From Gammaproteobacteria bacterium (GTDB taxonomy: Bacteria > Pseudomonadota > Gammaproteobacteria > GCA-001735895): a stretch of 40,317 nt of DNA. The stretch covers positions 1 to 40,317 of the forward strand of contig JAAEPH010000234.1 of assembly GCA_024232855.1 (NCBI GenBank), written 5' to 3'. Below the pieces are notes generated by a model that made no database searches, had not been told where the DNA came from, and saw only the letters and a list, made by a program, of their open reading frames with translations. Made by a program: the position numbers and the translations under genes. This document shows positions 6,969 to 15,114 of this stretch, one piece after another; position 1 is the first letter of the stretch, and each line of letters starts with the position of its first letter.

Positions 6969-8212
6969 TACACAATCTCTCCGGCGATCGCCGAGGCGAC
7001 GCAGTTTTCCATATTCGACAAGCTCGGTTCGTAGCCGTAGCCGCCGATGATGTTGGCCAGCTTGACCGAATTGGTCATGAGTCGTTTCCAGCCGTTGGCT
7101 TCGGCCATTTCGCGCGCGTAGCTCTGGTAGAAGCACATGCCCTCGAGCACCAGGGCGCCGGATGCCTCGATGCGCTCGACCAACCCCAGGCGCCGGGCAT
7201 CCGCCGCGACCACAGGGCTGGTTACCGCGAGCAGGCTGGTGTCCTCGTGCAGTTTCCTGTCATCGAGTAATTCCGCCAGTGATTGCATTTCCAGCAGCGA
7301 TAACTGCGGCGCCGAAAACACCACCACGTCGACTTTTTCACCCTTGCCGCCGTAGCGCGCGAAAAAATTCTCCAGGTCGGCGCCGGCGATGGTTTCGGCG
7401 TCGAGTAGGGCGGGGTCGCAAACGGCTTCCAGGGTCGCCGCTTCCGGGGTGACGCCGACGACGTGGAACAAGGGTACCGAACCGAAGCTCGCCATCGCCG
7501 CGCCCATGTGTTTCATTTCATCGGAGCCGGGTTGCGACTCGATGCCCTCGAGTACCGGGACTTCCCAGTAAGAGCCCGCGCGGGCGCCGATGATTCCGCC
7601 GAGCGCGCCCCAGTCGGACAGGTGTTGCGGTTTGAAATCGACGCGAAAGCGCCGCGTCGCCATTCGGTTGTGATCGAGGTGCAATCCGTAGCGCGGCGTG
7701 CGGCCCGTGAGCCCGGCCGCGAGCGACGATGGACCACCTTCGAAGTTGGAATAGGCGCCGAGCACGCTGTTGCAGTAAATCACCACGCCGGTATCGCCGA
7801 AAGCGAGGTGCTCGCCGCGCACCGGCGGCATGATGGTCTGGTAATTGATGCAGGTGTTGGTCATGAGAATGCCCATGGCTTCGAAGGCATCGATGGCGCG
7901 TTGTTCAAGTGACGCCATCCATTCGGTTTGCCTGAGGCGTTTGTAATGGCAAAAGTCGATGCCGCGTGGGTCGGTGATCATGGGGATACGCACCTGGCGC
8001 TCGTCTCGCGGGCGCGCCGCGATATCCTCGAGGAATTCGACCCCGGCCTCACCGAGTGACTCGGTGTCGGCCATGATGTGCGCCTGCGTTACCGGGACCA
8101 GGTCGGGTGCGTCGAAAAAGCGCCCGACGCGTATCATGTGCTCGATCGCCCAGCGGCGAGGTTCCCCGAGCTCGCCGTTTAGCATGGCCTTTTCTTCTTG
8201 GTTCAGTTTCAT
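6968..8212 (-). CDS. AcnX large (catalytic, DUF521) subunit
   Basis: A 414-aa catalytic subunit of an aconitase X-type dehydratase. The family core is visible in the Cys-bearing TNTCINYQTIMPPVRGEH and VIYCNSVLGAYSNFEGGPSS followed by GRTPRYGLHLDHNR; a further Cys lies in LEGMCFYQSYA near the C-terminus. Cysteines of this kind hold an Fe-S cluster in characterised relatives. Large and small subunits are separate genes here, overlapping by one base, and the gene itself overlaps an upstream 72-aa ORF by ATGA, so three cistrons are coupled. No proline racemase, hydroxyproline or mevalonate genes are adjacent, so no substrate can be assigned. Confidence 0.9.
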   Translation of the reverse strand: MKLNQEEKAMLNGELGEPRRWAIEHMIRVGRFFDAPDLVPVTQAHIMADTESLGEAGVEFLEDIAARPRDERQVRIPMITDPRGIDFCHYKRLRQTEWMASLEQRAIDAFEAMGILMTNTCINYQTIMPPVRGEHLAFGDTGVVIYCNSVLGAYSNFEGGPSSLAAGLTGRTPRYGLHLDHNRMATRRFRVDFKPQHLSDWGALGGIIGARAGSYWEVPVLEGIESQPGSDEMKHMGAAMASFGSVPLFHVVGVTPEAATLEAVCDPALLDAETIAGADLENFFARYGGKGEKVDVVVFSAPQLSLLEMQSLAELLDDRKLHEDTSLLAVTSPVVAADARRLGLVERIEASGALVLEGMCFYQSYAREMAEANGWKRLMTNSVKLANIIGGYGYEPSLSNMENCVASAIAGEIV

Positions 8213-8427
8213 CTTGCCCGGTCCTTTTCGGAATCGGTGGAAGCCATCGGTGCATCGGTATAAGGATAACCGGCAACGGTATCCCCGTTGATCAGGAAAT
8301 CGAGTTCGCCCACCGTTGCCGCATCGAACGAGACGATGCCGAAAGCGTGGTTGACCAGGTGTTGCGCCATGTACAATGCGAGCACGATACCGGAACCGGG
8401 GCGCGGCTGGGATTCGAGGTGCTTCAT
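8209..8427 (-). CDS. Small hypothetical protein heading the AcnX operon
   Basis: A 72-aa ORF whose TGA overlaps the ATG of the AcnX large subunit (ATGA), the usual sign of a genuine coupled cistron. It has a hydrophobic N-terminal half (GSGIVLALYMAQHLVNHAFGIVSF) and an acidic/polar tail. No family was recognised and no cysteines are present. The Shine-Dalgarno before ATG 8427 is poor. It could be an accessory protein or a leader that sets translation of the dehydratase. Confidence 0.55.
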   Translation of the reverse strand: MKHLESQPRPGSGIVLALYMAQHLVNHAFGIVSFDAATVGELDFLINGDTVAGYPYTDAPMASTDSEKDRAR

Positions 8428-8494
8428 AAAATCGAATTTAATCAGAAAAGCGGGATCCGTGATATACCAACCGCTGAATCGAAGGGAGCGAGCG

Positions 8495-8584
8495 ATGAGA
8501 AAACTATTTATGATCCTGCTGGTAATGTGCCGGGTCGGTTCTTTACCGGCGTTTTGCGTCGGGTGCGACCACAGATGTCGATAA
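8495..8584 (+). CDS. 29-codon leader-like or broken secreted-peptide ORF
   Basis: ATG 8495 is preceded by GGGAG at a six-base spacing, one of the best ribosome sites in the window. The peptide begins MRKLFMILLVM and contains four cysteines, ending CVGCDHRCR. It stops 13 bases before the aldo/keto reductase start, so it would be the first cistron of that unit. In the +1 frame the end reads ...GATTDVDK, like a small lipoprotein tail, so a frame error in a short lipoprotein gene is an alternative. Low certainty that it is functional. Confidence 0.4.
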   Translation: MRKLFMILLVMCRVGSLPAFCVGCDHRCR

Positions 8585-8597
8585 ATGAGGACTATCC

Positions 8598-9431
8598 ATG
8601 CGACAGCTTAAACTTCCCTCGGGTAACGCCATGCCGGTTTTTGGTATCGGCACCTGGCGCATGGGTGAGCAACACGAGCGCCGGCAGGCGGAAGTCGACG
8701 TTATCCGCGAGGCGCTCGATCTCGGGATTACCCTGATCGATAGCGCGGAAATGTATGGTGAAGGCGGCGCCGAGGAAGTGATCGGCGAGGCGATTCGCGG
8801 TCGCCGCGAAGGGCTTTTCCTGGTGAGCAAATTTTATCCGCATCACGCCAGTCGCGCCGGCGTCATCGAGGCCTGCGAACGCAGCCTGCGGCGCATGGAA
8901 TGTGACTACATCGATTTGTACCTGCTGCACTGGCGCGGGGCTATTCCCTTGTCACAGACATTTGAAGCCTTACACGAACTGCAGCGAGACGGCAGGATTC
9001 GCGATTTTGGCGTCAGCAATTTCGATATCGATGATCTGCGTACGATTGCTCCTGCCGACCAGGCGCGCCTCGGCTGTAATCAGATTTTTTACAATCTCGC
9101 GCACCGCGAAGTGGAATGGGAAGTCGCCGATTGGTGTCGCCAACACGGCACGCCGTTAATGGCTTATTCGCCGCTCGACCAGGGCGGAGCGCTGCTGCAC
9201 TCTTCCGTGCTCGCCGCGGTGGGCGCCCGGCATTCGGCGAGCGCGGCACAGATCGCGCTCGCCTGGTTACTGCATCAGCCCGATACCGTGGTGATTCCGA
9301 AATCGGCGAATCCGAAGCGGATCGCGGAAAATCTCGCCGCGCTCGATATCAGACTCAGTGCCGACGACCTGACCGAACTGGACAGCGCCTTTGCGGCGCC
9401 GGCGCGGGCGGTGCGGCTGCAGATGCGCTGA
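8598..9431 (+). CDS. Aldo/keto reductase
   Basis: A 277-aa NADPH-dependent aldo/keto reductase. The catalytic tetrad is complete: Asp48, Tyr53 (DSAEMYGEG), Lys78 (LVSKFYP) and His111 (YLLHWRG). The cofactor-binding end IPKSANPKRIAEN is also typical. It reduces a carbonyl to an alcohol in the cytoplasm; the substrate cannot be read from sequence. ATG 8598 has GAGGA six bases upstream. An MFS transporter follows after 27 bases on the same strand and is probably cotranscribed. Confidence 0.92.
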   Translation: MRQLKLPSGNAMPVFGIGTWRMGEQHERRQAEVDVIREALDLGITLIDSAEMYGEGGAEEVIGEAIRGRREGLFLVSKFYPHHASRAGVIEACERSLRRMECDYIDLYLLHWRGAIPLSQTFEALHELQRDGRIRDFGVSNFDIDDLRTIAPADQARLGCNQIFYNLAHREVEWEVADWCRQHGTPLMAYSPLDQGGALLHSSVLAAVGARHSASAAQIALAWLLHQPDTVVIPKSANPKRIAENLAALDIRLSADDLTELDSAFAAPARAVRLQMR

Positions 9432-9458
9432 TGGCTACCCGGCCGCTGGAACCACTCG

Positions 9459-10625
9459 TTGAAACTTAACCGGTATATAAACCCCCAAAACAGTTTAGCG
9501 GCCTACTTCTTCATTCAGAACCTGCCGCGCGGGATGTTGTTGTCGGTGATTCCGCTGCAGGCCTATGCGTTGATGGGCAATGCACAGGACGCCAGCCTGC
9601 TGTTGTTCGCGGTCAGCGTCGGCGGCATTGTCGCGGCCCTGACCCTGCCGATTCTGATCCGGCGTATCGGGATTTACCCGTCGTACCTGTTTTCATGCGC
9701 GATGATGATACTGTCGGCCTGCCTGATAATGGTTGAGCAGGCCTGGTTTTTCTCGACTGGCCTGTTTTGTCACGTGTTTGCCATCGCCGCCGCCGAGGTG
9801 ACCCTGTCGATTTACGTGATGGGCCGAATCGCGCGCGCGCAAATGACCAGTTTCGAACCCTTGCGAGTGTTTTTCAGCGTCAGCGCGCTGACCATCGGTC
9901 CTTTTCTCGGTGTTTACCTGCAGAACCGCATACTGCATCAACTGCCGTTCATCAGCTGTATTGTCTTCATGCTGATTGCGATGGTCTGGTTTCGCGTGCT
10001 CGGGTTACAGCATACGCGAATCCCGGTGACGCGCGCGCAAAGCGTCAACCCGTTGAAATACCTGCCGCGCTACTTCAGCCAGCCGCGTCTGCGTCTCGCT
10101 TATGGACTGGTGCTGGCGCGTTCGGGCTGGTGGACCATGTTCATCATCTACGTGCCGATCTATGCGACGCAATCCGGTCTCGGTGAACTCACCGGCGCCG
10201 CACTGGTCTCGATAGGCACCGCCTGGACACTGTCGGTACCCTTCTGGGGCTGGGTCGCACGCCACTACGGGGTCAGGCGGCTGATGATGCTCGGCTTCGC
10301 CACCAGCAGTGCGCTGACCTTCCTGGTTTACCTAGTGATCGATTTGCCAACCATCGCCGCGGTGTTACTGGTGATCTGCGCGCTCGGTGCGACCATGCTC
10401 GATGGTGTTGGCAACGTGCTCTTCTTTCGCGCGGTGCGCGCGGGCGAACGCGCACAGATGACGGCCGTATTCGTAACCTATCGCGACGCCGGACAGTTGA
10501 TGACGCCGGGTTTGTTTGCCGTTCTGCTCAGCTATTTTGCGTTGCCGGTGGTGTTTTCCAGCGCCGCGCTATGGATGTGCGTCGCGGCCTGGTTCTGCCG
10601 TTACATTCCGCGACGATTGCATTGA
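9459..10625 (+). CDS. Major facilitator superfamily transporter
   Basis: A 388-aa integral membrane protein with about twelve hydrophobic helices in two halves and short loops such as LPILIRRIGIYPSY and GWVARHYGVRRLMM, the MFS loop 2-3 type motif in both halves. The start is TTG 9459 with TGGA eight bases upstream; an internal ATG at residue 26 would remove the first helix. It probably exports or imports a small organic molecule; the substrate is unknown. It runs convergent to the ceramidase-like gene with 23 bases between stops. Confidence 0.85.
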   Translation: MKLNRYINPQNSLAAYFFIQNLPRGMLLSVIPLQAYALMGNAQDASLLLFAVSVGGIVAALTLPILIRRIGIYPSYLFSCAMMILSACLIMVEQAWFFSTGLFCHVFAIAAAEVTLSIYVMGRIARAQMTSFEPLRVFFSVSALTIGPFLGVYLQNRILHQLPFISCIVFMLIAMVWFRVLGLQHTRIPVTRAQSVNPLKYLPRYFSQPRLRLAYGLVLARSGWWTMFIIYVPIYATQSGLGELTGAALVSIGTAWTLSVPFWGWVARHYGVRRLMMLGFATSSALTFLVYLVIDLPTIAAVLLVICALGATMLDGVGNVLFFRAVRAGERAQMTAVFVTYRDAGQLMTPGLFAVLLSYFALPVVFSSAALWMCVAAWFCRYIPRRLH

Positions 10626-10648
10626 CCTGTTAAATTTTGAAAGAATCG

Positions 10649-11413
10649 CTAGCGGCCTGGACGCCGGGCCGGAATGGCGTAGATGATACATAATCCGGCA
10701 ATGGCGGCCACGACATGTTTAAAAGCGTGGCCACCCGTCAGGCCGGTGATACTCAATACTTCAGTGTCGAAGTGTTCGAGCAGCTTTGCGACAAAGTAGA
10801 GCGCAAAGGACGATAGCAGCAGTGAATTGTTAATATACCTGGAAGGAAACAGTAAAACGATTAGCGGGATTAACAATACGGGCAGGAACTGAACCAGGAG
10901 GTATGGCCGCAGATCACCTCTACCCAGCGATTCGGTCCACGACCAGTAGACTACCGCGCTCAAGCCGATAACTACCAGTAGCCATAGTGGAAGGGGTTTG
11001 TATCGGGTGATAACGCGTTCACCCAGTAGCATCGATAACAATGCCATAAACGCAACAGCCATCGGTAACCTGTCCCATAGCAAGCTGCCGTTTGAGGGAG
11101 CGTTATGGTAGTAAGCGGAACCGATACCGACAAACACAACCGACACGCACAAAACAACATACCCCGGCCCACTCTCCACCTGGGTCAGGCGCGAATAGCG
11201 TGCCAAACCGAGAAACCCGATGAGGATGAATGGAAAATTGGAAATCACATTCCAGAAGTTCCCGAGGCCGAGGACCTGGCTCGAATCGGCGAACAAGTGG
11301 TAGCTCGGGTCCTGGGGTATTGGGCCCGCGAACAAAAGTGCCGTGACTGCAATTACCGACACCAGAAGCAAAAGCCCCGTGCGCGAATTATGACCTGGTA
11401 TGCTTATCTCCAT
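10649..11413 (-). CDS. Alkaline-ceramidase-like membrane hydrolase (CREST superfamily)
   Basis: A 254-aa membrane protein with about seven transmembrane segments. The metal-site motifs of alkaline ceramidases are recognisable: SAYYHNAPSNGSLLWDRLPM and, near the C-terminus, GGHAFKHVVAA with paired histidines. Eukaryotic members cleave ceramide amide bonds. Bacterial members are mostly uncharacterised and may act on other lipid amides. It appears monocistronic, with a weak ribosome site before ATG 11413. Biochemical role is inferred from family only. Confidence 0.75.
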   Translation of the reverse strand: MEISIPGHNSRTGLLLLVSVIAVTALLFAGPIPQDPSYHLFADSSQVLGLGNFWNVISNFPFILIGFLGLARYSRLTQVESGPGYVVLCVSVVFVGIGSAYYHNAPSNGSLLWDRLPMAVAFMALLSMLLGERVITRYKPLPLWLLVVIGLSAVVYWSWTESLGRGDLRPYLLVQFLPVLLIPLIVLLFPSRYINNSLLLSSFALYFVAKLLEHFDTEVLSITGLTGGHAFKHVVAAIAGLCIIYAIPARRPGR

Positions 11414-11524
11414 CGAAGTTTGTGGCGTTAGCAGTAGAATAAGGAGCCTTTGCCCTTTCAGTAGTTAGTAGAAGGCTACAGCATAATTCGTGAACTCGCA
11501 TGTCTAGCCGGTCAAATTGCGGCA

Positions 11525-11542
11525 CGCCGGTTTTAGCCGGCG
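11525..11542. promoter_or_regulatory. Short GC hairpin upstream of the oxaloacetate decarboxylase gene
   Basis: CGCCGG-TTTTAG-CCGGCG is a perfect 6-base inverted repeat with a 6-base loop in the 187-base divergent gap. It could be an operator or a leader hairpin. No clear promoter was seen beside it. Confidence 0.3.
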
Positions 11543-11600
11543 GCGATGAAATGTTAGTATCTGCAGCTTTCAGGCATTCCCTTGATACTGGATAACGACC

Positions 11601-12458
11601 ATGAACTGTAATTCCCGCCGAGAACAACTACGCGCCGTGTTTACGGGCGACACCTGTATTCACCCGGGTTCGGTGTACGACCCGATTTCGGCGCGCGTGG
11701 CCGAAGACCTCGGTTTCGAGGCCGGCATGTTTGCCGGTTCGATCGCTTCGCTGACCGTGCTCGGCGCGCCGGATTTGATCGTGCTGACGCTGAGCGAATT
11801 TGCCGACCAGGCGCATCGCATCTGCCGCGCGGGTGAACTGCCGCTGATCGTCGACGCCGATCACGGTTATGGTAACGCGCTCAACGTGCGGCGTACCGTC
11901 GAGGAGCTGGAAAGCGCGGGCGTCGCCTGCCTGACGATCGAAGACACCCTGTTGCCGCAGCGTTTCGGCCAGGCCGGCGCCGAGTTTCTCGAAATCGACG
12001 AAGGCGTCGGCAAGATGAAGGCAGCCCTGGCGGCGCGCCAGGATGCGCGCACGATCGTGCTCGGGCGCACCGGCGCGGTCGGCCCGAATGGCGTCGACAA
12101 TGGAATTCGACGAGCGACGGCTTACCTCGATGCCGGGGTCGATGGCATCATGTTCGTCGGCATTAAAACCCGCGCCGAACTTGAAGCCATAGCGGATGCT
12201 ATCGATGCGCCGATCATGCTCGGTGGCGCCGGCGCCGAATTGAAGGACCCCGCCTACCTCGCGGAATGCGGGGTCAGAGTCAGTTTGCAGGGGCACCAGC
12301 CTTTCATGGCGGCCGTGCAGGCGATGCACGATTGCCTGAAAGCGCTGCGCGAGGGAACGCCGCCGGCCCAACTCGAAGGTATCGCCAGCGGCGACTTGAT
12401 GAAGCAGCTTAGCCGCGACGCGAGTTACCGCGATTGGCAGAAAGAATACCTGGCATAG
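11601..12458 (+). CDS. PEP mutase/isocitrate lyase family enzyme, oxaloacetate decarboxylase-like
   Basis: A 285-aa (beta/alpha)8-barrel enzyme. VDADHGYGNALNV (about residues 84-96) is the metal-binding motif, TIEDTLLPQRFG follows, and the whole protein resembles Pseudomonas PA4872, an oxaloacetate decarboxylase (oxaloacetate to pyruvate and CO2). The segment VLGRTGAVGPNG sits where most relatives have an ARTDA/ARTNA-type motif, so substrate choice may differ. It is convergent with gshA 16 bases away. Alternatives are 2-methylisocitrate-lyase-like or carboxyphosphonoenolpyruvate-type enzymes, but the gating motif of lyases (KKCGH) is absent. Confidence 0.8.
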   Translation: MNCNSRREQLRAVFTGDTCIHPGSVYDPISARVAEDLGFEAGMFAGSIASLTVLGAPDLIVLTLSEFADQAHRICRAGELPLIVDADHGYGNALNVRRTVEELESAGVACLTIEDTLLPQRFGQAGAEFLEIDEGVGKMKAALAARQDARTIVLGRTGAVGPNGVDNGIRRATAYLDAGVDGIMFVGIKTRAELEAIADAIDAPIMLGGAGAELKDPAYLAECGVRVSLQGHQPFMAAVQAMHDCLKALREGTPPAQLEGIASGDLMKQLSRDASYRDWQKEYLA

Positions 12459-12474
12459 CCAGGTAGTGGATATT

Positions 12475-14049
12475 TCAGGATTGCGCGAAATAGTCCTGTA
12501 AAAAGGCCTCGAAGGAAACTTTATCCGCGGCCTCGATGGCGCGCTGCTTTTCGATCGACTCGCGCGCCAGGGTTTCGAACCGGCGTCGCTTGGCATCGTC
12601 AAGCGGGCGCTCGGCAAACCACTGTTGATGCTGGCGCGACATGCGCAGCGCGAAGTGATAATACTCCTCGCCGTTCTGGTCCATTTCCGCGAGCATGCGC
12701 GCCGAAGGCGTACGATCCGGATCGGTGATCTTGGCGCGCTGCTGCTGCAGCGCATCGCAGTAACAATGCACGCTGGAATCCTGGTCCAGCAGGTCACAAC
12801 CCGCTGACATCTGTTCGAAAATTTCGTGGGCCCAGTCGCGCAACAAAACCTCGCCGCCGTTGCGACGCAACTTCAATTGCGGATCGCGGCCGCGTTCGGC
12901 AACCGCATTGATGTTGTATTTGATTGCGTCGAGTTCGAAATCGTCGTAGGGGGCGCTGGGCACCAGCAGGCTGAACAGCAGGAAGGATTCCAGAAAGCGC
13001 ATCTGTTCCTCGCTGATGCCGAGCGGTTCATAGGCATTGACGTCGAGCGAGCGCAGCTCGAGATAGGCGACGCCGCGCCGCGCCAGCGCCAGCGAGGGCT
13101 TCTCCTCGCCCTGCAGAATCTGTTTCGGGCGCACGCTCGAGTAATACTCGTTTTCGATCTGCAGCAGGTTGCTGTTGAGCTGTTGCCATTCACCGTCGCG
13201 CACCAGTTCGATTTTGGCGTATTCGGGATAAGGGGTCGAGATTGCCGCTTGCAGACTGTCGACATAACCCTGCAGGCTGTTGTAATTGACCCTGATGCCG
13301 GCTTCGCCTTCCTTGTCATTCTGGTAGCCGATATCACCCATGCGCAACGAAGTTGCATAAGGTGCGTAATAGGAGAATTCGCGCCATTTTTGCAGTGAGG
13401 TCGGGCACGCGCCGAGAAAGGAGGCGCAGATCACCGGCGATGCACCGAACAGGTAAGGCACCAGCCAACCGAAGCGTTGCAGGTTACGCACCATGCCGAT
13501 ATAGGATTCGGAGATGTATGTCTGTAGATCCCCCTGGTCTCCGACAACCGATTGCAACAGCTCCCAGAAGGCTTCGGGATAGGAGTAGTTGAAATGTACC
13601 CCGGCGATGGCCTGCATCATGCGTCCGTAGCGATGCCCGAGCCCGCGCCGATAGGCGGTCTTCATCAATCCGGCATTGGAACTGCCGTACTGCGCGATGG
13701 GAATATCGGCGTCGCCGTCGACCACGCAGGGCATGCTCGAAGCCCACAGGATTTCGTTATCGAGCTGGCCGTAAACGTAGCGATGGGTATCGTCGAGGAA
13801 GCCCAGCGTATCGCAGAAGTGCTGAAACGGCGGGGTTACGAATTCAAGCAGGGCCTCGGAATAATCGGTGGTAATACTGGGGTGGGTCAAGGCCGACCCG
13901 AGCACCGGCGGATGCGGTGTTTGCGCAATGCCGCCGTCAACCGCGACGCGCAAACTTTCCTTTTCGAGGCCGACCTGGCGGTGCTGTAATACCATTCTGA
14001 TGTCGCTATCGAGCAGTTGTGCGACACGCTGTTCAATTACGGATTTCAA
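12475..14049 (-). CDS. gshA: Glutamate-cysteine ligase, class 1
   Basis: The first enzyme of glutathione synthesis (ATP + L-glutamate + L-cysteine to gamma-glutamylcysteine). At about 524 aa it matches the Escherichia-type class 1 enzyme. Recognisable parts are QVGLEKESLRVA near the N-terminus, THPSITTDYSEALLEFVT, and YLELRSLDVNAYEPLG. The track start (TTG 14118) gives a His/Leu run with no ribosome site. TTG 14049 (LKSVIEQRVAQLL) has AGGA seven bases upstream and is preferred, though not certain. It lies 75 bases downstream of the amidinohydrolase-like gene on the same strand; gshB is not in the window. Confidence 0.93.
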   Translation of the reverse strand: MKSVIEQRVAQLLDSDIRMVLQHRQVGLEKESLRVAVDGGIAQTPHPPVLGSALTHPSITTDYSEALLEFVTPPFQHFCDTLGFLDDTHRYVYGQLDNEILWASSMPCVVDGDADIPIAQYGSSNAGLMKTAYRRGLGHRYGRMMQAIAGVHFNYSYPEAFWELLQSVVGDQGDLQTYISESYIGMVRNLQRFGWLVPYLFGASPVICASFLGACPTSLQKWREFSYYAPYATSLRMGDIGYQNDKEGEAGIRVNYNSLQGYVDSLQAAISTPYPEYAKIELVRDGEWQQLNSNLLQIENEYYSSVRPKQILQGEEKPSLALARRGVAYLELRSLDVNAYEPLGISEEQMRFLESFLLFSLLVPSAPYDDFELDAIKYNINAVAERGRDPQLKLRRNGGEVLLRDWAHEIFEQMSAGCDLLDQDSSVHCYCDALQQQRAKITDPDRTPSARMLAEMDQNGEEYYHFALRMSRQHQQWFAERPLDDAKRRRFETLARESIEKQRAIEAADKVSFEAFLQDYFAQS

Positions 14050-14124
14050 TGCAGGATCCTGGCTGGTTTCTGACTGGTTGCAGGTTGGGATTGTGCCTAG
14101 GTGCAAGTGCAGATGCAAAAAAAA

Positions 14125-15111
14125 TCAGCGGCCGCCGGCGACCTGCGGCCTTTCGCGCCACAGCACGGCGCTGAGGCAGCCGATATTGCCCGCCGCGCGC
14201 GATAATTCATCGGTTGGGGAGGTCAGACAGTCGATGCCGAGTTTTTCGAATTCATTCTGGAATTCGCTCAGCCCCGCCACCATCAGGATGCGGCGTGGGC
14301 CCAGCGTGACGAAATTAATGGCGCGGTAACTGGGCTGGTCGTCGCGAAACTCCGGGAAGACCACCTGGTAGCCGAGTTCGCGTAAACGGGTGACGCAGCG
14401 ATGCGGGGTACGACGTGGCCAGCAGATAGCGAGATCGTGATCGACGATGCGCAACATGCCCATCAAATGCATGCTGCCAAACGGCATGTCGACCGCGATC
14501 AGTTCGATGCCGAGACCTGCCAGCAGGCGGCCGATCTGTTCGATGGCCGCGTCATTGGTGCGCAGACCGCGGCCGATCATGGCGGTTTTCTCATCGAGCC
14601 ACATCAGGTCGGCGCCTTCGAAGCAGGCGTTCCCGGTAAGGGTTGCGAGAATAGGTATGCCCAGTGCGGCGAGCTTGCGCGCCACCTGGCGTTCTTCGCC
14701 GGCGCGCACTGTCGATGCCGGCCGGGCCAGGATCGCGCCCTGCGGCGTCATTACCAGTAAATCGGCGCAAAACATCAGGTTGGGCGGACACGGCAGGTCG
14801 GGATCTACCGCATGGACTTCGACTCCGGCCGAGCGGTAAGCCCCTGCCATTGCGGCGTGTTCCTCGCGAGCGCGTGCGAGATCGACGACATCGAGCATTT
14901 GCACCGCGTCGGGATCGCCCCCGGCAGCATTCAATTCATCGCCCGGGCAGTGCAACAGCACCGATTTCAGCGGGCGCCATTCGGAGTCGATGCCGCAGTT
15001 CGCCCAGAACTTACCGAGTTCCTGCTGATGAGTTTCCAGACGTGGCGACCAGTTATCGCCGCCGTAGGCCGCGGTGCCAAAACTACCGGTGGATTTGTCG
15101 CTGGCGCTCAT
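14125..15111 (-). CDS. Arginine deiminase/amidinotransferase-fold enzyme
   Basis: A 328-aa guanidino-group modifying enzyme of the pentein fold. Probable catalytic residues are Asp117 (MFCADLLVM), Glu165 (ACFEGADLMW), His215 (GSMHLMGML) and the nucleophile Cys312 (GNIGCLSAVL). This set fits dimethylargininase, amidinotransferases and arginine deiminase; I cannot choose between hydrolase and transferase. It is the second gene of a pair: the M20 amidohydrolase ends three bases upstream of its ATG, so they are probably cotranslated and act on one nitrogen compound. Known arc/ADI operon partners (carbamate kinase, ornithine carbamoyltransferase) are absent, arguing against the classical ADI pathway. 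Confidence 0.8.
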   Translation of the reverse strand: MSASDKSTGSFGTAAYGGDNWSPRLETHQQELGKFWANCGIDSEWRPLKSVLLHCPGDELNAAGGDPDAVQMLDVVDLARAREEHAAMAGAYRSAGVEVHAVDPDLPCPPNLMFCADLLVMTPQGAILARPASTVRAGEERQVARKLAALGIPILATLTGNACFEGADLMWLDEKTAMIGRGLRTNDAAIEQIGRLLAGLGIELIAVDMPFGSMHLMGMLRIVDHDLAICWPRRTPHRCVTRLRELGYQVVFPEFRDDQPSYRAINFVTLGPRRILMVAGLSEFQNEFEKLGIDCLTSPTDELSRAAGNIGCLSAVLWRERPQVAGGR

Positions 15112-15114
15112 GCT

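Noticed and set aside
7463-7912. 149-aa plus-strand ORF inside the AcnX gene
   Set aside because: It is antisense to the clear AcnX large subunit, has Arg/Ala-rich composition typical of a GC-rich shadow frame, and shows no motif.
14125-15111. Arginine deiminase pathway (arcA)
   Set aside because: No carbamate kinase, ornithine carbamoyltransferase or arginine/ornithine antiporter is nearby, and the motifs fit other members of the fold equally well.
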